The notes: generated from the letters alone by a model not told the origin. Counted from the first letter of the stretch, positions 7,544 through 14,775 are shown. The stretch is 25,845 nucleotides of DNA from Bacteroidota bacterium (GCA_024278655.1 JAJRSV010000455.1:1-25845), one strand, 5' to 3'. Program-made: numbers and translations.

Positions 7544-8020
7544 ATGAGACACAGAGTAAAAGGCAGAAAATTAAGCAGAACAGCAAGTCATCGTAAAGCT
7601 ACTCTTATTGCTTTATCTACATCTTTGCTGAGGCACAAACGTATTAAAACAACCGTTGCCAAAGCAAAGGAAACACGCCGCTTTGTCGAGAGAATAATAA
7701 CAAAAGCTCGCAAAGGCGATTTACATTCAAAGCGCCAGGTGATGGATCTTTTGAAAGATAAAGAAGTGGTTAAAGAACTTTTCAGCGAAATAGTTGAGAA
7801 GGTTGGCGACAGACCGGGCGGTTATACGAGAGTTGTTCGCCTGGGTCAAAGAGTAGGTGACGGCGCTGAAATGGCTATTATAGAATTAGTTGATTACAAC
7901 GAAGTTATTTCAGCCGAAGAGAAAGAAAGAAAAGAAGAAAAGGTAAAAGAGAAGGAAGAGAAAAAAGCGGCAACCGAAGCCAAAGCTTCCGAAATACCTA
8001 CGGGCGAAGAACCGAAATAA
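7544..8020 (+). CDS. rplQ: 50S ribosomal protein L17 with charged C-terminal tail
   Basis: L17 is a 50S protein near the peptide exit tunnel. Residues 1 to about 122 match the family: MRHRVKGRKLSRTASHRKA, the LRHKRIKTTVAKAKETRRF segment, and GGYTRVVRLGQRVGDGAEMA. The remaining 36 or so residues form a Lys/Glu-rich, low-complexity extension (EEKERKEEKVKEKEEKKA and onward) absent from the compact L17 of about 118-127 residues. The tail is predicted to be disordered or helical. An intrinsic terminator follows 24 bases after the stop codon. Confidence 0.96.
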   Translation: MRHRVKGRKLSRTASHRKATLIALSTSLLRHKRIKTTVAKAKETRRFVERIITKARKGDLHSKRQVMDLLKDKEVVKELFSEIVEKVGDRPGGYTRVVRLGQRVGDGAEMAIIELVDYNEVISAEEKERKEEKVKEKEEKKAATEAKASEIPTGEEPK

Positions 8021-8044
8021 TTTTCAAAAATTAATTTGAGAAAG

Positions 8045-8078
8045 AGAGTAACCGGGCAAAACCGGTTACTCTTTTTTA
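8045..8078 (+). terminator. Intrinsic terminator of the ribosomal-protein operon
   Basis: An 11-pair perfect stem, AGAGTAACCGG (8045-8055) with CCGGTTACTCT (8062-8072), closes a six-base loop GCAAAA and runs directly into a T-rich tract ending at 8079. It follows rplQ and ends two bases before the engB ATG at 8081. Confidence 0.9.
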
Positions 8079-8080
8079 TT

Positions 8081-8671
8081 ATGTTCGAAAACGTAAAATT
8101 CGTAAGATCGGTTTATCATCTTAAAGATGTTCCGAAGCTATCGTTACCCACCGTTATTTTATGCGGCAGATCCAATGTGGGCAAATCATCGTTTATCAAT
8201 TCGTTGTTCAATAAAAAGAAGCTTGCAAAAATAAGTTCGTCTCCCGGAAAAACACGCTCGATTAATTACTATAATGTTGATGATAAATTTTTTCTTGTGG
8301 ATTTACCCGGATACGGTTACGCAAAAACAAGCAAGGAAGAAAGAGCTTACTGGGGCAAACTCATTTCGGATTATATCACAAAAGATAAAAACATAGAACT
8401 TGCCGTGCATCTTATAGACAGCCGGCACAATCCCACCGAACTCGACATTCAACTAAATGAATTGCTTAAATACGCAGACCTGCCTTACATAGTTCTGTTA
8501 AGCAAGGCAGATAAGCTGAAGCAATCGGAAAAATCTTCGGCGTTCAATAATATAAAAGAATTCTTCCCTGAACTTCTTCCCGGTGAAAATTTATTTTTCT
8601 ACTCTGCGGTTAAAGGAACAGGCAGAAAAGAAATTCTTAGCCGCTTTTCAAAATTATTTTATTTGAAGTAA
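8081..8671 (+). CDS. engB: Ribosome biogenesis GTP-binding protein EngB/YsxC
   Basis: EngB (YsxC/YihA) is an essential GTPase needed for late 50S assembly. The 196-residue product carries the G motifs in order: G1 GRSNVGKSS (29-37), G2 PGKTRS (55-60), G3 DLPGYG (74-79) and G4 SKAD (141-144), with the family insert SSPGKTRSINYY. In-frame TTG at 8036 lies upstream of the operon terminator stem, which would then be translated; ATG at 8081 gives the family N-terminus and is preferred. No Shine-Dalgarno is seen because the terminator T run abuts the ATG. Confidence 0.94.
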   Translation: MFENVKFVRSVYHLKDVPKLSLPTVILCGRSNVGKSSFINSLFNKKKLAKISSSPGKTRSINYYNVDDKFFLVDLPGYGYAKTSKEERAYWGKLISDYITKDKNIELAVHLIDSRHNPTELDIQLNELLKYADLPYIVLLSKADKLKQSEKSSAFNNIKEFFPELLPGENLFFYSAVKGTGRKEILSRFSKLFYLK

Positions 8672-8684
8672 GTATCCTTTATCT

Positions 8685-8716
8685 TTGAGTGTTTATATAT
8701 TTCATTTGTAAATTTG
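8685..8716 (+). promoter_or_regulatory. FCB-type sigma promoter upstream of the GAF gene
   Basis: TTTG ending at 8687 (TTG 8685-8687) is separated by 21 bases from TAAATTTG (8709-8716), a full match to the Bacteroidetes -33 TTG / -7 TANNTTTG pattern. The predicted transcript start near 8722-8725 leaves a leader of about 30 bases before the ATG at 8754. Confidence 0.6.
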
Positions 8717-8753
8717 TACACTTAAAACTTTTTACCATTTAATCCGGTCTTCT

Positions 8754-10601
8754 ATGGATCGCAGACAAAAGAAAAGAATATTAATTTTTCTACTGGTTCC
8801 GATACTTGCCGCATTTTTATTCGTTACGGATGACCTGCTGATAAGGGTGATTATTATTACGCTGATCATAATCTATGTCGCTTTTATCATCTTTTTAAGG
8901 GATTCGGTAAGGTTTCAGGGCGGATATTCGATAAGCGAGGATGAATCGGATGCGGAGACTTTTGCCGAACCGAAAAAAGAATTTGAAGAGTCGTTTAAAA
9001 TTATTTCGAAGACCAAAGATGCCGAAGTAATCAGCGGGCAATCCGTTGCTCCCGATTTCCCCTCCAAGGTAACATTAAAACCGCCCGACTTAAAAGAAAG
9101 ATTCCAGGAAATTGCAAACGAACAACTGCCTAAAGGTATAGAGCAGGGCGAGCAGTTTGCTTTCGCTCTCGAAAAAATGTTGACCGTTATAAAAGAAGCT
9201 TACGAAGCACATAGTGCAATCTTCTTTTGGTATAATAAAAAGAAAGAAAAGCTTACTATCGAAAAGTTTGTTTCCAATTCAACCGATTTGAAACGAAGAA
9301 AGTTCGATATAGAAGATGACATTTTAAGTAAAATTGTTCAAAGCGGCGAGCCGGAATTGCTCAGCGATATTCCTTCAGCGGCTGAAGCCGACGTAATACG
9401 GTATTATGATACCGCGCAGGGAATAAGAAGCTTTGTCGGTGTTCCGTTGTTCTACGATAACTCCTTGATTGCAATATTAGCCGTCGATTCAAAAGATGAA
9501 GATGCTTTCGGAATAGAGACTATTTATTCCCTCGGCAGGTTTGTGCGTGTGATTACAATGATTATATCAATCTTCGAAGAGAAATACTCCGACACAATTT
9601 CTCAGAAAAGATTGAACGGAATATTGAAGTTACTCAGCCCCGATAACGATTACGAAAATGAAGAAGAGCTTCTAAGCGCAGTTCAATCGGCAGCCGAATC
9701 GTTTGTAAGCTGGGATGCTTTTGTGTTTGTTTATTACGATCCGGTCGATAAAATTTTCGTTACCAAAAAAGTTTCGAATAGTACATCACTAAAATATATA
9801 GGCGAAGGACTCGAGGTAAAGCTCAAAGGTACTTTAGTCGGTAAGGCAATAAGAACCGGGCTGCCGGTTAAAGTTGATGATACGACGGAAGGAGAAGTTA
9901 CAAGGTTTTCGAAAAAGGAAGACCTGAGTTTCGAAGGTTCGTTTTTAGCAGTTCCGCTTGTTTATAAAAAACAGATTTTCGGAGTGCTGTGTTTCGAAAA
10001 CCTTAAGAAGAGCGCTTTTACAACTCAGGATGTACAGTTTCTTAAGAATTCGTTGAATATTCTTTCATTCATAATTTATTCTCACAGCACGCGTAAACTT
10101 TTAGAGAGTTTAACTTCCATCGATATTGAAACGAGAGCATTGAACGAAAATGAGTTCATGGAAAGGTTTCAGGCGGATTTAATAAAAGCGAAAGAAGTTA
10201 AAGCTCCCGGTGCACTTGCACTTATTAAGATAGATGACTTTATCGAACAGGAATCTTTATTCGACGGCGACCCCTTGCCGAGAGTTGTTACAACAATTGC
10301 AAATATCATTTCTAAAGAACTCTCGTATTTAAATCTGTTCGGAAGGTTGGATGAAAGATTGTTTGCAATTTCATTTTTTAATGCCGATGCTAAAAAGGTT
10401 TTTGTATGGGCGGAAAAACTTAGAGTTAAAATTGCCAGGCAGCCGATAACCGTTATTTCAAAACAATCTACATTTACCGTATCGATTGGAATTGCATCCA
10501 CTACAAACAAAACGGATGTTGAAGAGATAATTGAAAAAGCTAATCTCGCACTTCAAAAAGCTGTTGAAAAAGGCGGCAATTCGGTTCAGAACATAAACTA
10601 A
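8754..10601 (+). CDS. Membrane-anchored tandem-GAF protein with degenerate GGDEF domain
   Basis: The 615-residue protein begins with a basic segment (MDRRQKKR) and two hydrophobic helices (about 9-24 and 28-48), placing the rest in the cytoplasm. Two GAF-like sensory domains follow, near 133-275 (IRSFVGVPLFYDNSLIAILA) and 303-440 (GSFLAVPLVYKKQIFGVLCF). Residues 453-611 have the layout of a diguanylate cyclase domain, including TSIDIETRALNENEFMERF and FTVSIGIAS (574-582). The GGDEF signature itself is replaced by GRLDERLF (530-537). Cyclase activity is therefore unlikely; a sensory, binding or scaffold role is inferred. The ligand of the GAF domains cannot be read from sequence. It has its own promoter and probably leads into deoB. 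Confidence 0.85.
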   Translation: MDRRQKKRILIFLLVPILAAFLFVTDDLLIRVIIITLIIIYVAFIIFLRDSVRFQGGYSISEDESDAETFAEPKKEFEESFKIISKTKDAEVISGQSVAPDFPSKVTLKPPDLKERFQEIANEQLPKGIEQGEQFAFALEKMLTVIKEAYEAHSAIFFWYNKKKEKLTIEKFVSNSTDLKRRKFDIEDDILSKIVQSGEPELLSDIPSAAEADVIRYYDTAQGIRSFVGVPLFYDNSLIAILAVDSKDEDAFGIETIYSLGRFVRVITMIISIFEEKYSDTISQKRLNGILKLLSPDNDYENEEELLSAVQSAAESFVSWDAFVFVYYDPVDKIFVTKKVSNSTSLKYIGEGLEVKLKGTLVGKAIRTGLPVKVDDTTEGEVTRFSKKEDLSFEGSFLAVPLVYKKQIFGVLCFENLKKSAFTTQDVQFLKNSLNILSFIIYSHSTRKLLESLTSIDIETRALNENEFMERFQADLIKAKEVKAPGALALIKIDDFIEQESLFDGDPLPRVVTTIANIISKELSYLNLFGRLDERLFAISFFNADAKKVFVWAEKLRVKIARQPITVISKQSTFTVSIGIASTTNKTDVEEIIEKANLALQKAVEKGGNSVQNIN

Positions 10602-10644
10602 TACCCACTTGTATAATGTATCTCACAAAAGCGGAAATCGGAAA

Positions 10645-11808
10645 ATGAATAATTTTTTTGTTATTGTTTTAGACGGTGTTGGAATTGGTGAGTTACCCGA
10701 TGCTGCCGATTATAATGATGAAGGCAGTAACACGCTCTGCAATCTTGCAGAAGCGGTCGGGGGATTGAACCTTCCTAACCTCGAAAAAATGGGACTCGGT
10801 AACATCGAAAAAATTAAAGGAATGGAGCCGCAGGCAAATCCTCTTGCATCCTTTGAGAAGCTTAAAGAAGCATCCAAAGGAAAAGACAGTACAACCGGGC
10901 ACTGGGAACTCGGAGGTTTGTACGTCGATACAGATTTTTCTTATTTCCCCAACGGCTTTCCGAAAGAAATAATTGATAAGTTTTTACAGAAGACCGGTTG
11001 CAAAGGTGTGCTCGGTAATAAAGCCGCATCGGGCACGGAAATAATTAAGGAACTCGGCGAAGAGCATATTAAAACCGGCTACCCGATTGTTTACACTTCG
11101 GCGGATTCTGTTTTTCAAATAGCTGCCCATGAAGAGGTTATTCCTTTAGAAAGATTATACGAGATATGTTCCATCACACGGAACGAAGTACTAACGCCCC
11201 CGCTGATGGTAGGCAGGGTTATTGCGCGTCCGTTTGTGGGTGAGCCGGGCAGCTTTAAACGCACAACTAACAGAAAAGATTTTTCGTTGGACCCAACAGG
11301 CAAAACGGTTTTAGATATTCTGTTGGAAAACGGAATAGACACAGTTGCCATCGGAAAGGTGAACGATCTTTTTAATTACAAAGGAATTAAAATTCAGGAA
11401 AAGACCAAAAGCAATGAAGAAGGCTGCCTGAAGCTTTTAAAGTATGCAACAGAAGGCAGTAACAGTTTTATCTTTGCAAACCTTGTTGACTTCGATGTGT
11501 ATTTCGGGCACCGTAATGATCCGGAAGGATTCGCAAACAAATTAAAAGAGTTCGATGATTTTTTACCCGAACTGCTTGCTCAACTAAATGAAACCGATCA
11601 CCTGATTATTACTGCCGATCACGGTAACGACCCGACAACGCCGAGTACCGACCACAGCAGGGAATATGTGCCGCTGCTTTATTACAAAAAGGGAAAGCCG
11701 GGCAGGAATTTGGGAATTCGCCAAACCTTTGCGGATGTCGGTAAAACCGTTGCCGATTTTTTTAAGGTAGAAAACAATTTAAAAGGAAAGAGCTTTTTAA
11801 ATGAGTGA
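10645..11808 (+). CDS. deoB: Phosphopentomutase
   Basis: DeoB interconverts (deoxy)ribose 1-phosphate and 5-phosphate, feeding nucleoside catabolism and salvage. The 387-residue product is an alkaline-phosphatase-superfamily enzyme with D10 (VLDGVGIGE), the phosphorylated-Thr motif DSTTGHWE (81-88), D284/H289 (VDFDVYFGHRND), D325/H326 (TADHGND) and H337 (STDHSREY), so the metal and phosphate site is complete. An in-frame TTG at 10609 would add 12 residues; ATG at 10645 places the catalytic Asp ten residues from the start as usual and is preferred. Its stop overlaps the next gene by eight bases, so the downstream genes are probably co-translated with it. Confidence 0.95.
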   Translation: MNNFFVIVLDGVGIGELPDAADYNDEGSNTLCNLAEAVGGLNLPNLEKMGLGNIEKIKGMEPQANPLASFEKLKEASKGKDSTTGHWELGGLYVDTDFSYFPNGFPKEIIDKFLQKTGCKGVLGNKAASGTEIIKELGEEHIKTGYPIVYTSADSVFQIAAHEEVIPLERLYEICSITRNEVLTPPLMVGRVIARPFVGEPGSFKRTTNRKDFSLDPTGKTVLDILLENGIDTVAIGKVNDLFNYKGIKIQEKTKSNEEGCLKLLKYATEGSNSFIFANLVDFDVYFGHRNDPEGFANKLKEFDDFLPELLAQLNETDHLIITADHGNDPTTPSTDHSREYVPLLYYKKGKPGRNLGIRQTFADVGKTVADFFKVENNLKGKSFLNE

Positions 11809-12091
11809 AGATAAACTTTATATTAGTTCAATAAAGATTGATCTTACGGATGAAAACTGGAAAGAAAATCTTATAAAAGAGTTTGAATCGGTTAAAAAGA
11901 ATTATAAAAAAATTGAAGTAATTGTAAGCGGCTCGGTTGAAGAAAAAGCATCCGATACCGGAATAAATATGAACCTTGTTAACACGATTGCTGCCAGGCA
12001 GGATTTGCCTACTTATGTTATTCTCGATTTTTTGAATGCTGAAGGAAGCATTAAAAGAAATTCATTTAAAGAAGATGTGTTAAATGGATAA
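11801..12091 (+). CDS. Unrecognised 96-residue protein coupled to a PIN-domain gene
   Basis: I do not recognise this family. The protein is small and acidic/lysine-rich, with a charged helical N-terminal half (near 17-36) and a strand-like stretch KIEVIVSG (near 37-44). A segment around NLVNTIAARQDLPTYVILDF could form helix then strand. It has no signal peptide or membrane segment. Its ATG overlaps the deoB stop by eight bases and its own stop overlaps the next ATG by eight bases, so translation of all three is likely coupled. Its position immediately before a PIN-domain gene suggests an antitoxin-like partner, but no RHH, AbrB or Phd signature is visible, so that is inference only. Confidence 0.75.
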   Translation: MSEDKLYISSIKIDLTDENWKENLIKEFESVKKNYKKIEVIVSGSVEEKASDTGINMNLVNTIAARQDLPTYVILDFLNAEGSIKRNSFKEDVLNG

Positions 12092-12482
12092 AAATTATCC
12101 CCCTAAAGTTTTAATCGATACCGATGTGATTGTTGATTATATTACCGGTAACGGTACTGCCGGGCAACCGGACCTTGTAAACATAATGCAGCAAAGCATT
12201 GCATTTACTACCGTTGTTAACGCATCGGAATTATTTTTTGCTGCAAAAGATGAAAAAGAAATTGATGCGGTGCGTAAAGTGCTTACAGGTTTAAAAGTGC
12301 TCGGTTTGCACTCACGCTACTCGCTTTCGGTTCCCAAATATTCTGCACTTGTAAATTCGGTGCGAGATGCATTATTTTGCGTAGTAGCTGATTTTAATAA
12401 ACTTCCGATTGTTACAAATAACACGGATAAATACAGTAAAGCAGGACTCAAAATTATTCATCCAAAAGAATTAAGAGGTTAA
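12084..12482 (+). CDS. PIN-domain protein (VapC-like putative ribonuclease)
   Basis: PIN domains are metal-dependent ribonucleases, best known as VapC toxins. The 132 residues match one such domain: D12 in LIDTDVIVDYI, E49 in VNASELFFAA, D95 in VRDALFCVVAD, and a C-terminal TNNTDKYSKAGLKII that resembles the usual T-x-N-x-x-D/H-F element. The acidic residues needed for metal binding therefore appear present. The length is typical of VapC. It overlaps the 96-residue gene by eight bases and precedes the first microcompartment gene by one base. Whether it is a toxin is unproven; a housekeeping RNA-processing role is also possible. Confidence 0.82.
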   Translation: MDKNYPPKVLIDTDVIVDYITGNGTAGQPDLVNIMQQSIAFTTVVNASELFFAAKDEKEIDAVRKVLTGLKVLGLHSRYSLSVPKYSALVNSVRDALFCVVADFNKLPIVTNNTDKYSKAGLKIIHPKELRG

Positions 12483-12483
12483 A

Positions 12484-12783
12484 GTGTTTTTAGGAAGAGT
12501 AATCGGAACGGTTTGGTCGACAAGAAAAGATGAAAAACTTGTCGGTGCCAAATTTCTTATCGTAAAAAAAACAGACCTTGACTTAAACGAAAAGAATGAT
12601 TTCGTAGTAGCCGTCGACAGTGTGGGAGCGGGGGAGGGCGAAGTTGTTTTAGTGGCAACCGGCAGTTCTTCGCGGCAAACTCATTTAACTAAAGATAAAC
12701 CTGTCGATGCGGTAATTATGGCTATCGTAGATAAACTCGACGTTAAAGCGAAGGATCTTCTGGAAGAAAAAGCCGACTTGTAA
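12484..12783 (+). CDS. Bacterial microcompartment vertex protein, EutN/CcmL family (copy 1)
   Basis: BMC-P proteins form pentamers that cap the corners of protein-shelled microcompartments. The 99-residue product matches the single-domain EutN/CcmL family: MFLGRVIGTVWSTRK at the N-terminus, AVDSVGAGEGE (43-53), and VLVATGSSSR with the conserved GSSSR (60-64), then PVDAVIMAIVD. A charged tail of about 15 residues follows. The start is GTG, one base after the PIN gene stop. No BMC hexamer (BMC-H/T) gene or signature enzyme such as an aldehyde dehydrogenase occurs in the window, so its compartment, if any, is encoded elsewhere. Confidence 0.92.
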   Translation: MFLGRVIGTVWSTRKDEKLVGAKFLIVKKTDLDLNEKNDFVVAVDSVGAGEGEVVLVATGSSSRQTHLTKDKPVDAVIMAIVDKLDVKAKDLLEEKADL

Positions 12784-12894
12784 TTTTTACGGTTTATTTA
12801 AAAATTAAACGGGTTTATTAAACCGCGTTGGTTAAATCGTCGCTAATGCGATAAATCAAAAAAAGAATCAATCACTATTTATATGGTGTGAAAA

Positions 12895-13164
12895 TTGTTT
12901 TTAGGTAAAGTAATAGGAAATGTTTGGGCAACAAAAAAGTATGATGCATTAAATAATTTTAAGCTTATGTTTGTTCAACCGATAAATGCGGAGATGGAAA
13001 AAACCGGTGATCCGATTGTTGCAGTAGATACGGTCGGCTCAGGTGCCGGCGAGATTATTTTTTATATCACCGCCTCCGAAGCCGTAATTCCGTTACCCGT
13101 CGATATGGCACCTGTAGATGCTTCGATTGTTGGTATTGTTGATACAATTAATTCGGAAAAGTAA
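12895..13164 (+). CDS. Bacterial microcompartment vertex protein, EutN/CcmL family (copy 2)
   Basis: The 89-residue product is a paralogue of the preceding gene. It shares MFLGKVIGNVWATKK, AVDTVGSGAGE (43-53) and the final APVDASIVGIVD. The usual GS-x-AR corner is changed to ASEAV (60-64), and it lacks the charged tail of copy 1, so the two may form different or mixed pentamers. The start is TTG at 12895. It follows a 111-base AT-rich gap containing GGTTTATTAAACC and TCGCTAATGCGA palindromes. It lies only 14 bases before the sigma factor gene. An ATG start was looked for near the family N-terminus and not found. Confidence 0.9.
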   Translation: MFLGKVIGNVWATKKYDALNNFKLMFVQPINAEMEKTGDPIVAVDTVGSGAGEIIFYITASEAVIPLPVDMAPVDASIVGIVDTINSEK

Positions 13165-13178
13165 ATCGAGGTATAATT

Positions 13179-14033
13179 GTGAAAATTCAAAAACAATTTA
13201 CAAATCGTGAAAGCCAGTCGTTAGATAAGTATTTGCAGGAGATTGGAAAGGTCGATTTGCTTACTACCGAAGAAGAAATTGAGTTAGCACGTCGGATAAA
13301 AAAGGGCGACCATAAGGCGTTAGAGAAATTAACAAAGGCGAACCTCAGGTTTGTTGTAAGCGTTGCCAAACAGTATCAGAATCAGGGGCTGTCGCTCGGC
13401 GATTTGATAAACGAAGGAAACCTAGGTTTAATAAAAGCGGCAAAACGTTTCGATGAGACGAGAGGTTTTAAGTTTATATCGTATGCGGTTTGGTGGATAA
13501 GGCAATCGATACTGCAGGCACTCGCTGAACAATCGAGAATTGTAAGACTGCCGCTTAACCGCGTGGGTGCGTTAAACAAAATAAGCAAAGCTTACAGCAA
13601 TCTCGAGCAGGAATTCGAGCGTGAACCGAATGCGGATGAAATTGCTAATGAGCTGGAGATGGATGTAAGCGACATTGCCGATACACTGAAAATTTCAGGC
13701 AGACATGTGTCGATGGACGCTCCCTTTGCTCAAGGCGAAGATAACAGTCTGCTCGATGTAATCGAAAATGAAGACCTTCCTTCGCCCGATAACAAGCTTA
13801 TTAATGAATCTCTAAAGGCGGAGATTGAAAGTGCTATTTCAACTTTATCCGAAAGGGAAGCTGAAGTAATCCGGCTTTATTTCGGTTTGAATGTAGATCA
13901 TTCGCTCACTCTTGAAGAGATTGGCGAAAAGTTTAACTTAACGAGAGAAAGAGTTCGGCAGATTAAAGAGAAAGCAATCAGGCGGCTGCGGCATGCTTCC
14001 CGAAGCAAAAATTTGAGAACATATTTGGGCTGA
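13179..14033 (+). CDS. rpoD: RNA polymerase primary sigma factor, RpoD/SigA type
   Basis: This directs RNA polymerase to housekeeping promoters. The 284-residue product has region 1.2 (SLDKYLQEIGKVDLLTTEEE from about 14), region 2 with LRFVVSVAKQYQNQGLSLGD and the -10 recognition helix FKFISYAVWWIRQSILQAL, region 3, and region 4 ending in a helix-turn-helix, LTLEEIGEKFNLTRERVRQI, then KAIRRLRHAS. Region 1.1 is missing, which is the normal short form in the Bacteroidetes/Chlorobi group. The start is GTG at 13179 with a GAGG site at 13168-13171. It shares a run with the microcompartment genes upstream and the lipoprotein gene two bases downstream. Confidence 0.95.
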   Translation: MKIQKQFTNRESQSLDKYLQEIGKVDLLTTEEEIELARRIKKGDHKALEKLTKANLRFVVSVAKQYQNQGLSLGDLINEGNLGLIKAAKRFDETRGFKFISYAVWWIRQSILQALAEQSRIVRLPLNRVGALNKISKAYSNLEQEFEREPNADEIANELEMDVSDIADTLKISGRHVSMDAPFAQGEDNSLLDVIENEDLPSPDNKLINESLKAEIESAISTLSEREAEVIRLYFGLNVDHSLTLEEIGEKFNLTRERVRQIKEKAIRRLRHASRSKNLRTYLG

Positions 14034-14035
14034 TT

Positions 14036-14728
14036 GTGTGTGTTAAAGATAAGATTAAATATTTAGCGGCGGTCGTTTTAACCGCACTTACCTTTGTCGG
14101 CTGCTCAGCCACTACCAGCAGCACACGCTACGGCGAAAATAATTCCGATAATGATAACGGCTCATCAGGCAGATTCTCTTCCGATAACGATTACGTTGTA
14201 GTCGGCGAAGATTCCGTTTCAATTGCTTTGTTCGATGACCTCGAAGATTCCGGTGACTTGCCCGAAGACGATATTATCGACCCTTCCGAAGTGATGAATA
14301 CTCTTAACTACAATGAAGATGTAATCAGCGGCAAAGGCACGCCTAAAGAAAAAATGCTTATGGAAATCATCAGGTATTTGAACACGCCTTATAAATACGG
14401 CGGCAATACTAAAAAGGGTATCGACTGTTCGGCATTTACGCAGCAGGTTTATAAGAATACTTTATCGGTTAGTCTGGAACGCTCCGCACGATATCAATAC
14501 AGACAAGGCAAAAAAATAAGAAGAATGGAAGACCTGCAGTTCGGCGACCTTGTTTTTTTCGATACACGTAAAGATGTTAAACCCGGACACGTGGGAATTT
14601 ATATAGGCGATTATCTTTTTGCTCACGCAAGCTCTAAAAAGGGTGTTACAATTTCATCTCTCAAGCATTCATACTACCGCAGCAGGTTTATGGGTGGCAG
14701 GAGGATAGAGCCCGAAGGAACGTTTTAG
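14036..14728 (+). CDS. NlpC/P60-family lipoprotein (putative cell-wall endopeptidase)
   Basis: NlpC/P60 enzymes are cysteine peptidases that cut peptidoglycan stem or cross-link peptides. The 230-residue product begins with a lipoprotein signal and lipobox ending at C23 (LTFVGCSA), followed by an acidic, Asn/Ser-rich linker (about 30-100). The catalytic domain (about 105-228) shows C131 in KGIDCSAFTQQVY, H185 in PGHVGIYIG and H197 in LFAHASSKKG, all in expected order. Translation starts at GTG at 14036, two bases after the rpoD stop, with no clear Shine-Dalgarno, suggesting coupling. Confidence 0.92.
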   Translation: MCVKDKIKYLAAVVLTALTFVGCSATTSSTRYGENNSDNDNGSSGRFSSDNDYVVVGEDSVSIALFDDLEDSGDLPEDDIIDPSEVMNTLNYNEDVISGKGTPKEKMLMEIIRYLNTPYKYGGNTKKGIDCSAFTQQVYKNTLSVSLERSARYQYRQGKKIRRMEDLQFGDLVFFDTRKDVKPGHVGIYIGDYLFAHASSKKGVTISSLKHSYYRSRFMGGRRIEPEGTF

Positions 14729-14736
14729 TTCCTGAT

Positions 14737-14765
14737 AAAAAAAGCCGCTCGTTAACTGAGCGGCT
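14737..14765 (-). terminator. Intrinsic terminator of nrdJ (minus strand)
   Basis: An eight-pair stem, AGCCGCTC (14743-14750) with GAGCGGCT (14758-14765), closes a seven-base loop. Read on the minus strand it is followed immediately by a seven-T run (A run 14737-14743 on the + strand). Confidence 0.75.
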
Positions 14766-14775
14766 AAATCTTATT

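Noticed and set aside
8036..8080. TTG at 8036 as the engB start
   Set aside because: The added residues would be translated from the terminator stem and do not fit the EngB N-terminus; ATG at 8081 does.
10609..10644. TTG at 10609 as the deoB start
   Set aside because: It adds 12 residues absent from phosphopentomutases; ATG at 10645 places the catalytic Asp correctly.
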